Shown here: positions 33,057-41,471 of the stretch, piece by piece
Layout of the letters: every line of letters starts with the position of its first letter
Numbering within the stretch: position 1 is the first letter of the stretch
Source of the DNA: Thermoproteota archaeon
Lineage (GTDB): Archaea; Thermoproteota; Korarchaeia; Korarchaeales; Korarchaeaceae
DNA: 41,916 bases
Direction: 5' to 3'
NCBI GenBank assembly: GCA_027491555.1
Contig: JAOZGN010000028.1
Location: 1-41,916, forward strand
Program-made: the position numbers and the translations under genes
The notes under the pieces: model-generated
Database searches by the model: none
Told to the model about the DNA's origin: nothing
Seen by the model: only the letters and a program-made list of their open reading frames with translations

Positions 33057-33611
33057 CCCTACTCCTTCAGTTGCGGCTCTATTAACCTCTTGCACTGGTT
33101 CGTGAGGTGCGCGGGCTCCGGCGCGAGTTGCCGCGCGCGAAAAGGGCTCTTCAACTGCCGAGGTAAATGGGGGAGCTGATTCCAGGCTGGCCGCACGCCA
33201 AGATGCTTGTGGACGCTTTGAGAATCCAGCTCGGCGGGTAGTCCATAATGACGGTAGTTTCGGGGGCCTCCCCAGCCACGCCTTCCTCACCTCATCTCTA
33301 CCGGGGGCATCGTTCCCGCAGCTCCACGTTGATTGGAAGCCTAGGCCTGTAGTCCACTCGACCGCGCGGATCCACAGGATGGCGCCAAATCTTTCGCGCG
33401 GATGTGTCCCGATGAAAAATTCTCCCAAAACATCCTTTAGCACCCCCGGCTGGGTGTCGGTGTGGGTGCGCCGGCTTCTCGCCATGCCCAGGCTGCCGGA
33501 CCCGAGGCCCGGCGGCGCGTCCCAAGCTGGGTGAGCCCTCGATCGCTCAGGCCCTCGGCCGGGCCTTTCAAACCGACCGCAAATGCGGCTCTGTATCGGA
33601 GGGAGGCCTAG
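33057..33611. other. Gap with protein-like debris before nurA
   Basis: No intact gene. Minus-strand pieces look like broken coding sequence in different frames: GVLKDVLGEFFIGTHPRERF with GAILWIRAVEWTTG (about 33340-33450) and ETTVIMDYPPSWILKASTSI with LACGQPGISSPIYLGS (about 33160-33270). I cannot name the source gene. The rightmost 150 bases are GC-rich and hold no clear TATA box for nurA. Confidence 0.35.
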
Positions 33612-34988
33612 TTGGGCGAGTTCCTGACCGAGTTCCTGGAGGCGCTCAGGCGTCGCCTCCCCGACCTCAGGGGCGCCTTCCTCCAGACCGACCGCCCCTC
33701 GGGCGACCTCGTCGGTCGGTGGTTCCGCGAGCGCTGGCTTCCCGACCTTCCCGCAGAGGTCGTCCCGGAGAGGGTCGTAGCCGTCGACGCGAGCATGGAC
33801 ACCAGGCAGTACGCCGGAGGGGTGACCGTGATCTACGCCCGCGCCCTCGCCCTCGAGTTCCGCCCCCTCGACCGTTCACGGGGGGAGGCGGTCGCCGCCA
33901 GGACCTTCGATGTCGTCCCATACACCGGCCAGTACGACGAGGCCAGGAACCTATCCTCCAGGCTCGCGGAGCACTTGGAGCACCTCGCCGCCATCCAAGC
34001 CATGGAGGCCCTCGAGCCGGGCGTCCTCCTCCTGGACGGCAGCCTGGCGGGGAGGCACATAGCCTCGGTCTTCAACTTCGCCCGCCACGGGTGGTTCGCC
34101 GTGGAGTACGCCCTGGCCTACTCCGGGATGCTCGAGCTCGCGAGGCGGAGGGGCTGGCGGGTGCTGGCCGTGGCCAAGAGCAGCAGGGCGGCGCCCATGA
34201 GGGACCTGGCCCTGAGGGAGATCTTCGATGACCTCATGTCCCGCCTCTCGGCGCTGGACCCGGCCACCGAGTCCGACCTCAGGGAGGCCTGGGACCTCGC
34301 GGTGAGGGACCCTATGATCGGGGTAGAGGTCGCCCTCAATGCCGTGGAGGACAGGCCCGACCTGGCCTCGGAGCTCACCGCCCTTGCCCACCTGTTCTAC
34401 GAGAAGCACCTCCGACACTCGGACGTCGACGTGATCAGGAGGTACGTGAGGGGCGAGGGCAGGACTCCAGCGATGCTCGTCGGGCCCTACACAGATCCGG
34501 TCCGCAAGCAGGTGAACTCGATGAGGGACCGCGCGGGCGAGGTCGCGCGAGAGGTCTCATCGCCGGAGATCGCCAGGAGGACTCTCGCGGGGGAGGGGGG
34601 CGAGCAGATGTTCGAGACGGCCCTGAGGGCGGTCAGGGAGGCTATCTCCCTCCCCACCCCCGTGACGGTCTACGCGAGGTTCAGGGATGGGGACGACCCC
34701 ATGAAGCTGGAGTTCCCGTGCTGGGAGCTAGGCGTCGAGCTGCCGTGGCACGCGGCGCCTCCCGAGCGGCTCGCTGGGCAGGAGGGGGACGCCGTCGATC
34801 GGCTCGTGGGCGTGGCCAGGGCGGGCTACGCCGGGCCGAGGTTCCACCACGTGTGGCTCGAGAGGGTGGACAGGCGGGTGAAGCTGAGGGCCGGCACGGT
34901 CGAGGCCCTCTACGAGAGGTACCTGTGGAGGGAGCTGGGGGAGCTGATCCCTCACGCGAGGGGTGAGAGGCGTGTCGTCGGGATTTGA
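33612..34988 (+). CDS. nurA: NurA 5'-3' nuclease
   Basis: 458 residues. VVAVDASMDTRQYAGGV contains the first metal-binding Asp of the NurA RNase H-like fold and LLDGSLAGRHIASVFN the second; VLAVAKSSRAAPMRDL is also a family block. NurA and HerA form the nuclease-translocase that resects DNA ends together with Mre11-Rad50. TTG start follows GGAGGGAGG. The gene leads an operon nurA-herA-mre11-rad50 with overlaps or gaps of 1-17 bases. Confidence 0.85.
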   Translation: MGEFLTEFLEALRRRLPDLRGAFLQTDRPSGDLVGRWFRERWLPDLPAEVVPERVVAVDASMDTRQYAGGVTVIYARALALEFRPLDRSRGEAVAARTFDVVPYTGQYDEARNLSSRLAEHLEHLAAIQAMEALEPGVLLLDGSLAGRHIASVFNFARHGWFAVEYALAYSGMLELARRRGWRVLAVAKSSRAAPMRDLALREIFDDLMSRLSALDPATESDLREAWDLAVRDPMIGVEVALNAVEDRPDLASELTALAHLFYEKHLRHSDVDVIRRYVRGEGRTPAMLVGPYTDPVRKQVNSMRDRAGEVAREVSSPEIARRTLAGEGGEQMFETALRAVREAISLPTPVTVYARFRDGDDPMKLEFPCWELGVELPWHAAPPERLAGQEGDAVDRLVGVARAGYAGPRFHHVWLERVDRRVKLRAGTVEALYERYLWRELGELIPHARGERRVVGI

Positions 34989-36585
34989 TGAGGTCGGGAC
35001 CATAGTGGGGGCCGCGAGCCCCGTCGAGCTCACGATAGCGTGCGAGGGTTCGCCTCCGGCGCTCTGGGAGTACGTGGTCTTCCCGAGCGTGGAGGAGGTG
35101 GGCTGGGAGGGGGAGCGCAGGCCCGTGCACGTGCTGGCCCAGGTGGCGATGCCCTACAGGGAGTCCCTCGTGCTGACCGAGACCACGGACCCGGAGGCGA
35201 TAAGGAAGATCAGGGAGATGGGAGCGGACAACCCGCTCTCCTACGCTCAGCTCAGGGTCTTGGGCTACGTTGACCCGGAGCTCAAGGCCGTGAGGTCCCC
35301 GAGGCACGCTCCCAGGCCAGGAACCCCCGTGTACAGGGCCCCCGACGACGTCCTTCAGCAGTTCTACGAGTTCCCGGAGGACGAGAGGGTGAGGATTGGC
35401 GGCCTGGTCACGAGGCGCGGCGTGGCGGTAGACCTGAGCGTCAACGGGTTCAGGAGGCACCTTGCCGTGCTGGCGGCGACTGGGGCCGGCAAGAGCTACG
35501 CGACCGGCCTGATCGTGGAGCAGCTCCTGGAGAAGGGCGCCACGGTCGTGATCATAGACCCTCACGCCGACTACGTCTACCTTGGAGTGCGGCAGACAGA
35601 GAAGGGCTATGAAGAGATGGATCTCACTAGAAACGTGATTATCCTCAGGAACCCGGGGAGCAGCGGGGACTACAAAGGCATCGTGAGAAAGGAGAGAGTC
35701 AAGGAATACACGGTCGCGTTCTCTTCACTGGACTCTGAGATGGTCTATGAACTCGCGGGCATCAGGCCCGGGTGGACCAACGTTCGCAAGGTTGTGGAAG
35801 ATGCGATGAAAGAGGTGAGGGAGGAACTTGGAGAGAGCTACACGGTTGAAGACATCGTAAAGAAGCTTAACTCGATGGCCGAGTCCGCCAATGCGAAAGA
35901 CGTTGCTGCTATGAGGTCCGCGGCCGTTAGGCTTTCTACTCTGAGATATCTAAGGCTGTTTGGCCGCACAACGACCAGAGTGGTGGACATCCTGAAGGAG
36001 CCGAGGAGAGCTCTGGTTGTAGATCTCTCTGGCGCAACTGATTTCGAGATGGATGTCGCCACCCACCTGATCGTAGACTCCATATTCGAGGCTAGGATGA
36101 AGGGTGAGATCAACTACCCTGTCTTTCTCTTCGTCGAGGAGGCCCATAGAGTTATTCCAAAGGGCAAGAAGACCCTGTCGTCCTCCTCGCTGATCAAGGT
36201 AGCCAGAGAGGGCAGGAAGTTCGGCGTGTTCCTCACGATAATCTCGCAGAGGCCCAGCGCAGTCGACCCGGACGTGCTCAGCATGTGCCAGAGCATGATC
36301 GTCATGAAGACCGTGAACCCCGCGGACCAGCAGGCCATACGCCAGGCCGCGGAGAAGATGAGCGAGGACCTGCTCCGGGATCTCCCCGGACTCAACGTGG
36401 GCGAGGCCGTCGTGGTGGGGGAGATCGTGAGGGCGCCAGCCATAGTCAGGATCTCCGGGAGGAGGAGCGCCGAGGGCGGGTCGGACATAGACGTCGTTGC
36501 CGAGCTGGCCAGGGCCAGGAGGGACGCCCAGGTGACTCCGGAGGACGCTAGCCTTCCCACCGGTAGGGAGGAGTGGGAACTCTGA
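34972..36585 (+). CDS. herA: HerA bipolar DNA translocase/helicase
   Basis: 537 residues from GTG 34972; GTG 34963 is also possible. The N-terminal HAS barrel (GTIVGAASPVELTIACEGS) is followed by the RecA-like motor: LAATGAGKSYATGLIVEQLL (Walker A), VIIDPHADYVYLG and YPVFLFVEEAHRVIPKGKK (Walker B). FLTIISQRPSAVDPDVLSMC is the typical FtsK/HerA sensor region. It overlaps nurA by 17 bases. The middle third (about 35570-36250) is noticeably less GC-rich than both ends. Confidence 0.9.
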   Translation: MSSGFDEVGTIVGAASPVELTIACEGSPPALWEYVVFPSVEEVGWEGERRPVHVLAQVAMPYRESLVLTETTDPEAIRKIREMGADNPLSYAQLRVLGYVDPELKAVRSPRHAPRPGTPVYRAPDDVLQQFYEFPEDERVRIGGLVTRRGVAVDLSVNGFRRHLAVLAATGAGKSYATGLIVEQLLEKGATVVIIDPHADYVYLGVRQTEKGYEEMDLTRNVIILRNPGSSGDYKGIVRKERVKEYTVAFSSLDSEMVYELAGIRPGWTNVRKVVEDAMKEVREELGESYTVEDIVKKLNSMAESANAKDVAAMRSAAVRLSTLRYLRLFGRTTTRVVDILKEPRRALVVDLSGATDFEMDVATHLIVDSIFEARMKGEINYPVFLFVEEAHRVIPKGKKTLSSSSLIKVAREGRKFGVFLTIISQRPSAVDPDVLSMCQSMIVMKTVNPADQQAIRQAAEKMSEDLLRDLPGLNVGEAVVVGEIVRAPAIVRISGRRSAEGGSDIDVVAELARARRDAQVTPEDASLPTGREEWEL

Positions 36586-36600
36586 TCGGGGGGTGAGGGC

Positions 36601-37767
36601 TTGAGCGTCAGGATCGTCGGGGTCGAGGCTCACCTGGACCCCTACTTCTCCTGGCTCCCTCCCAACAGGGCCAGCGATAGGCGAGCGGACTTCGTCAGGG
36701 TATTCGAGGAGGCCGTGGACTACGCGCTGAGGGAGGGGGCGCACCTGTTCCTCCTCCCCGGCGACGTGTTCGACAGGGTCAACCCTAGGAACGCGGCCCT
36801 GGCCAGGTTCGCGTCCGACCTCGTCAGGCTGAGGGAGGGGGGCGTGAGGGTATTCGCGGTGCCCGGGCACCACGACAGGCCCAAGTACGCCAGGGACCCT
36901 TCCCCTCTTAGGATCTTCCACGAGGCTGGCCTCCTGAAGCTCTTCGACCGACTGGACAGGATCGAGGGCGATTACGTCGAGGCGGACGGGCTGAGGGTCT
37001 GGGTGGGGGGTCTGGGCTACAACCCCTACCTAGATCCCGGGCAGGACCCGCTGGCGGAGGCGGCAGCCCCCGAACGGAGGCCCGACGCCGACCTGACTAT
37101 CCTGATGACCCACAACACGATCAGGGGGTTCCCGGCCTACTTGCCCGGGGACCCGGTGGTCGACCCCGCGAGCATACCCAGGTGGGTTGACCTCGTCGTC
37201 GCCGGGCACCTCCACCAGCACCTGGTCAGGAGGGTGGGGGACACCACCGTATGCTACGTGGGAACCGCGGAGAGGCTCAGCTTCGCCGAGGAGGATCAGG
37301 ATAAGGGGTTCACCGTCATAGAGGCCGACAGGGATGAGGTAAGGGTCGAGCAGGTCAGGACGAGCGCCAGGCCGATGAAGACGCTTCGAGTCCCGGTGCC
37401 GGAGGAGGGGGACCTCACGGAGCTGATCCTGGGCGAGCTGGAGCGGGCGGCCCAGGCCGTACCGAGAGACGCTCTGGTCAGGCTCAAACTGGAGGGCGCC
37501 ATGACCCTAGAGGTGCATTCGACCTACAGGAGGTCTGAGATCGTCAGGGCCGGCAACCGGATCTTCTTCGGGGTCAACCTTGACGACGGCGACGTGGAGT
37601 ACGTGGGGTCCTTCGATGCCCCACACGTGGAGCTTGAGACCCCCCTCAAGGAGCTGGAGAGGGTGTATCGGGGGAGGCTCTCCTCCGCTGAGGGGGAGGA
37701 GCGTGAGATCCTCGAGGAGGCGTATCGCAGGGCGAGGGAGGCCCTGGAGGAGGCGGGTGGGTGGTAG
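36601..37767 (+). CDS. mre11: Mre11-like nuclease with altered metal-site motifs
   Basis: 388 residues from TTG 36601 (GGGGGTGAGGGC just upstream). Calcineurin-like motifs: IVGVEAHLD (motif I, where D-x-H is expected but E9-A-H11 is found), LLPGDVFDRVNPRN (motif II, D55), AVPGHHDRPK (motif III, GHHD where GNHD is expected), LMTHNT and VVAGHLHQHL (motif V). Asp to Glu and Asn to His at metal or phosphate ligands could retune or weaken catalysis. The C-terminus is the usual capping and Rad50-binding region. It is 1 base from rad50. Confidence 0.85.
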   Translation: MSVRIVGVEAHLDPYFSWLPPNRASDRRADFVRVFEEAVDYALREGAHLFLLPGDVFDRVNPRNAALARFASDLVRLREGGVRVFAVPGHHDRPKYARDPSPLRIFHEAGLLKLFDRLDRIEGDYVEADGLRVWVGGLGYNPYLDPGQDPLAEAAAPERRPDADLTILMTHNTIRGFPAYLPGDPVVDPASIPRWVDLVVAGHLHQHLVRRVGDTTVCYVGTAERLSFAEEDQDKGFTVIEADRDEVRVEQVRTSARPMKTLRVPVPEEGDLTELILGELERAAQAVPRDALVRLKLEGAMTLEVHSTYRRSEIVRAGNRIFFGVNLDDGDVEYVGSFDAPHVELETPLKELERVYRGRLSSAEGEEREILEEAYRRAREALEEAGGW

Positions 37768-37768
37768 G

Positions 37769-40348
37769 GTGAGGCTGATCTCCCTGCGGGCCTGGAACTT
37801 CAAGCACCTCAGGGGCCCATCGGAGGGCGAGCCCTTCGAGGTGGAGTTCGGAGAGGGCGTCCTGGGCGTCAGGGGGCCGAACGAGAGCGGGAAGAGCAGC
37901 CTGATGCAGGCGGTCTTCTTCGCCCTCACCGGGTCCCCGCTGGAGGGCGGGAGGGAGATAGGCCAGTACGTCGGCTACGGGGCGAGCAAGGCCAGCGTCT
38001 CCCTGGACTTCGAGGTCGGCGAGAGGAGGTACCGGGTCTCTCGGACCATTCAGAGGATCCAGGGCAGCCTCGACAGGGGGAGGTCAGACGCCCGCCTGGT
38101 GGAGCTGAGACCCGACGGCTCCAGGCTCACGGTCTGCAGGGGAATCAGGGAGGTCAACGCCAGGATCAGAGAGCTGCTGGGGGGCCTGGGTCCGGAGGAG
38201 CTCAGGAGCACGGTCTTCATAATTCAGAAGGACTTGGACAGGCTGAAGGAGAAGAGGCCCCACGAGAGGAGGGAGCTGATCGACTCCCTCATAGGCAGGG
38301 AGAGCTTCGACAAGGCTAAGGAGTCCCTCGCCGAGAGGAGGAGGGAGCTGGAGGGAACCCCCCAGAGGAGGGGGCTGATAGCGGAGGCGAGGGCAGAGCT
38401 AGAACGGCTGAGAGGAGATCTGGAGCGGTTCAGGAGGGCCTCCGAGGAGCTGACGGAGGTTGTCGAGAAGATCGAGGTTCTGGAGGGGCCCGCCTGTCGG
38501 CCAGGGTCTGTTGAGGAGGCCAGGGCCGAGAGGGACGCGATCAGGAGGGATCTAGAGGCCCTGCGGGCCTACAAGAACTACCTGCAGGAGAGGTCTGAGC
38601 TCGAGCGGAGAATCCACCTCAGGGAGGAGAGGCTGAGAGGCCTCAGGGTCGAACTGGATCAGCTTGAGAGGGACGTTCAGGCTCTCGAGAAGGCCAAGCG
38701 TGACCTCCAGAGGGTCTTGGAGGAGATCGGCATATTGGACGGCCCACCCACGGATCCTCGCTCTATAGCGCACGCGTTGGCTGAAAGAGACAGGCTCGGA
38801 AAGATAGTGGCTTCCCTGAGGAGGCTGAGAGACGCCCTCCAGCGTAAGGTCCAGCTGACGGGTAGGCTGGCCGAGATAGAGGAGGCGCTGGTTGAGAGAG
38901 GGGTCGAACTCCGAGGAGTTCAATCAGAGCTCGAGAAACTTAGAGCGAAGTTGCAATCTCTCAGGGAGGAGATTCGCTCTCTCTACGAAAGGAAGCACGC
39001 CCTCAAGTTCCGGGCTGCAACACTCACCAAGGCGGCCCTCGGTCTTATGGGCCTCGGGGCCGCGGCGCTCCTCCTCTCATTCCTCACTCCCGGAGTCCCT
39101 CGCACTCCGGCGGGCGCTCTCCTCGGGATCGGCCTGGCAGTCTTCACGTACGCATCAAAGCCGAGGGAAGAATTCCGCAGGATCGAGGGGATGATCCCTG
39201 CTATGGAGGCTCAGGAGAGGTCCATCTCTGAGGAGATACGGAGGGCTCAAAGCCGCGTGGCCAAAATCTCCAGAGAGCTTGAGAGGCTGCGGCAGGAGAG
39301 GAGTTCTAGGCAGGAGGAACTCCGAGAGGTCACTGATACCATGGCGTCCCTGACCCGAGATCTGAGGTCGCAGGGCGTCGATCTGCCCCAAGACCTGGCT
39401 GACCCGGAATCTGTCGATCCGTCGATCATGAGGTGGGAAGAGATCCTGGAGGAGAAGAGGGCGGAGGCTGCCAAGAGAGAGGAGAACAAGAAACACCTCC
39501 TCGAGAAGGAGAGCGACTTGAGGGGCACCGTTGAAGAGCTGAGAGACGCCCCCGAGAGGCTCAAGGAGAAGGAGAGGGAGTTCGGTGAGGTAAAGGAGGA
39601 GCTGGAGAGCCTCACCGAGAGACTGAGGAGACTCGCCGAGCCCGAGCTTCCGGAGCACCTCAGGCCGTACTCCGACGAGCTCCTGGAGTCCTATAGGGAG
39701 AGGTTCACCTCGGCCTCCGAGGAGGTGGCGAGAAGGGAGAAGGAGCTGGAGAACCTTCGCGAGAGGAGGAGAGAACTCGAAGAAGAGCTGAAGGCCCTCG
39801 AGGGCATCGAGGAGAGGGTCAAGGATGCTGAGGACAGGCTGAAAGAACTCGAGAGGGAACTCAAGGTCGTGAGGCTCGCTATAAGTCTCCTCGAGGACTC
39901 GGCAGAGGCCACCAGGAGATCGATAAGGCCTGCCATCGAGGAGGGCATGTCCAGGATACTCCCGACGATCACTAGCGGGAGGTACGGCAGGGTCAGGATA
40001 GACGAGGTCACGTTCGAGGTCAGCGTTTACGACTCCGACGCCGGGGCCTACGTGAAGCTGGACAGGTTCAGCGGGGGCACCGTCGACCAGGTCCTCCTGG
40101 CCATGAGGCTGGCCTTCACGCTCTCGGTCATCCCCAAGATGAGGGGCACGCACCCGGAGTTCCTCTTCATGGACGAGGTCCTGGCATCGAGCGACTCCGA
40201 CAGGAGGCGCCAGATAATGGAGCTGGTCGCCAAGAACCTCCGGAGGAACTTCGCCCAGATAGTCGTGATTAGCCACCAGGAAGACGTGCTGAGGCAGGCC
40301 GACAGGCACCTGGTGCTCAGGGAGGGGGAGGTGGTCAACTCGAGCTAG
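37769..40348 (+). CDS. rad50: Rad50-like SMC ATPase with a hydrophobic hairpin instead of the zinc hook
   Basis: 859 residues from GTG 37769. N-terminal lobe: LRAWNFKHLRG and Walker A RGPNESGKSSLM. C-terminal lobe: signature FSGGTVDQVLLAMRLAF, Walker B FLFMDEVLASSD and VVISHQEDV. Two long coiled coils (about 165-415 and 475-740) are rich in Glu, Arg and Leu. At the turn, where Rad50 has CxxC, residues 422-439 (AALGLMGLGAAALLLSFL) and 450-463 (ALLGIGLAVFTYAS) are two uncharged segments separated by TPGVPRTPAG. The whole protein has only two Cys, neither in a CxxC. This recalls bacterial YhaN-type SbcC/Rad50 relatives with membrane segments. Confidence 0.88.
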   Translation: MRLISLRAWNFKHLRGPSEGEPFEVEFGEGVLGVRGPNESGKSSLMQAVFFALTGSPLEGGREIGQYVGYGASKASVSLDFEVGERRYRVSRTIQRIQGSLDRGRSDARLVELRPDGSRLTVCRGIREVNARIRELLGGLGPEELRSTVFIIQKDLDRLKEKRPHERRELIDSLIGRESFDKAKESLAERRRELEGTPQRRGLIAEARAELERLRGDLERFRRASEELTEVVEKIEVLEGPACRPGSVEEARAERDAIRRDLEALRAYKNYLQERSELERRIHLREERLRGLRVELDQLERDVQALEKAKRDLQRVLEEIGILDGPPTDPRSIAHALAERDRLGKIVASLRRLRDALQRKVQLTGRLAEIEEALVERGVELRGVQSELEKLRAKLQSLREEIRSLYERKHALKFRAATLTKAALGLMGLGAAALLLSFLTPGVPRTPAGALLGIGLAVFTYASKPREEFRRIEGMIPAMEAQERSISEEIRRAQSRVAKISRELERLRQERSSRQEELREVTDTMASLTRDLRSQGVDLPQDLADPESVDPSIMRWEEILEEKRAEAAKREENKKHLLEKESDLRGTVEELRDAPERLKEKEREFGEVKEELESLTERLRRLAEPELPEHLRPYSDELLESYRERFTSASEEVARREKELENLRERRRELEEELKALEGIEERVKDAEDRLKELERELKVVRLAISLLEDSAEATRRSIRPAIEEGMSRILPTITSGRYGRVRIDEVTFEVSVYDSDAGAYVKLDRFSGGTVDQVLLAMRLAFTLSVIPKMRGTHPEFLFMDEVLASSDSDRRRQIMELVAKNLRRNFAQIVVISHQEDVLRQADRHLVLREGEVVNSS
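40250..40337 (+). repeat. 88-base direct repeat, copy 1 (3' end of rad50)
   Basis: This copy is part of rad50 (FAQIVVISHQEDVLRQADRH onward). It matches 41193-41280 at 85 of 88 bases, and all three differences are synonymous. The two copies bracket the DUF433-DUF5615 cassette. Confidence 0.9.
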
Positions 40349-40480
40349 CCTCTGGGTCCCTGAAGTTCTCTTCCGCTCCTCCCGCTCTGACATGGCGTTC
40401 GCCCCAGAGACGCTCGGATCCCGGAAGTTTTAAGGAGGGCTAAGGTGAAAGCTTGGATCCAGCCTGTGGAGGGGAAGTTG

Positions 40481-40735
40481 TTGAACACCGAAGAAGAGCG
40501 CCTACTGAGGAGGATTTCCGTGAACCCCAAGGTCATGGCTGGCAAGCCCGTGATCAGGGGCACCCGGATAACGGTAGAGCAGATACTGCGCCTGCTCGCG
40601 CAGGGGCTGTCTCCAGAGGAGATACTTCGAGACTTCCCCCACTTGACCGAGGAGGATCTGAGGGCCGCGCTGCTCTACGCCTCTAAGGTCTTGGAGGGTG
40701 AGGAGATATTCCCCGCCGCGGAGGCAGAGACCTGA
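40481..40735 (+). CDS. DUF433 antitoxin
   Basis: 84 residues from TTG 40481 (GGAGG at 40468-40472, 8 bases upstream). AGTTTTAAG at 40426-40434 is a TATA box whose predicted start lies after the GTG at 40445, so the longer frame is unlikely. VNPKVMAGKPVIRGTRITVE and QGLSPEEILRDFPHLTEEDL are the DUF433 blocks. The stop overlaps the CTG start of the DUF5615 gene. The pair is inserted between duplicated rad50 3' ends. Confidence 0.83.
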   Translation: MNTEEERLLRRISVNPKVMAGKPVIRGTRITVEQILRLLAQGLSPEEILRDFPHLTEEDLRAALLYASKVLEGEEIFPAAEAET

Positions 40736-41103
40736 AGTTCCTAGTCGACGAGAGCGCCGGGATCGCGCTCCACAGGGAGCTCATCTCAAGGGGTTTTGAC
40801 TCCAAGTCTGTGATAGAGGAGATGAGGGGCGCGGAGGACGAGGAGGTCTCTGAGCTCTCCCGGACGGAGGGAAGGATACTCATAACCTGCGACAGGGATT
40901 TTGGGTTCCTGGCCCTCTCCTATGGGCTGCCTGGACTCATCTTACTGAGGCTGAGGGACGAGAGGACGGAGAATAAGATCCGGCGGACCCTTGATGTTAT
41001 AGAGAGGTTCGGCCTGGATCTCTACGGTCGGCTGATTGTGATCTCAGATGCCAGGATTAGGGTCAGGAGGCTTCGGGAGGAGGCCTTCGGCTCTAGTACC
41101 TAA
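40732..41103 (+). CDS. DUF5615 PIN-like toxin with apparent CTG start
   Basis: 123 residues. KFLVDESAGIALHRELISRG is the normal N-terminus of DUF5615 (first acidic pair). RILITCDRDFGFLAL gives the Asp-x-Asp-Phe block and GLILLRLRDERTENKI follows. No ATG, GTG or TTG lies between the upstream in-frame stop (near 40700) and this conserved start; the first ATG (40810) would delete the active-site strand. CTG at 40732 overlaps the DUF433 stop (CTGA) and has GGAGG 7 bases upstream, so CTG initiation by translational coupling is the best reading. Confidence 0.75.
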   Translation: MKFLVDESAGIALHRELISRGFDSKSVIEEMRGAEDEEVSELSRTEGRILITCDRDFGFLALSYGLPGLILLRLRDERTENKIRRTLDVIERFGLDLYGRLIVISDARIRVRRLREEAFGSST

Positions 41104-41192
41104 TCCTGCCTCTGAGAGCCTCACATCGGTTGGCCGTAGCGTGGGGACTTCGCCCCTACCAACGGGGTTTTCGACGTCGTGGAAATCTGGTT

Positions 41193-41291
41193 TTCGCCCA
41201 GATAGTCGTGATAAGCCACCAAGAGGACGTGCTGAGGCAGGCCGACAGGCACCTGGTGCTCAGGGAGGGGGAGGTGGTCAGGTCAGGCTGA
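41193..41291 (+). pseudogene. Second copy of the rad50 3' end
   Basis: In frame it reads FAQIVVISHQEDVLRQADRH, then LVLREGEVVRSG-stop, almost identical to the last 29 codons of rad50 plus a slightly different tail. There is no start or upstream rad50 sequence. Flanking DNA (41104-41192 and 41292-41425) holds nothing recognisable. Together with copy 1 it forms direct repeats around the TA cassette. Confidence 0.85.
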
Positions 41292-41425
41292 GCCCGTGCG
41301 TGCCTCCCTCTGATGAGCTCGGCGACCTCCCTCCCCTCGCTTGCCTTGCGCGAGTTGCGATACCGCGCCGCGCTTGATAGGAGGCTAACCTCGTGAGCTG
41401 GCTAGATCCCCAACCTCAATAGAGA

Positions 41426-41435
41426 AGTTTTAATC
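41426..41435 (+). promoter_or_regulatory. TATA box of the terminal TA pair
   Basis: AGTTTTAATC is centred about 42 bases before the GTG at 41472, leaving a short leader that includes GGTGG. Confidence 0.45.
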
Positions 41436-41471
41436 GCCGCCTCTCCAAATAGCTTGGTGGTCTAGAGAACC

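Noticed and set aside
33763..35565. Minus-strand and alternative-frame ORFs across nurA and herA
   Set aside because: Low-complexity Arg/Pro/Gly-rich translations antisense to clearly conserved proteins.
38900..39194. Alternative-frame ORF inside rad50 as a separate gene or frameshift in the hinge
   Set aside because: The rad50 frame is continuous through the hinge, so the hydrophobic hairpin is not a frameshift artefact visible in the sequence.
41048..41377. 109-codon plus-strand ORF after DUF5615
   Set aside because: It reads the rad50 tail duplicate out of its coding frame and has no conserved features.
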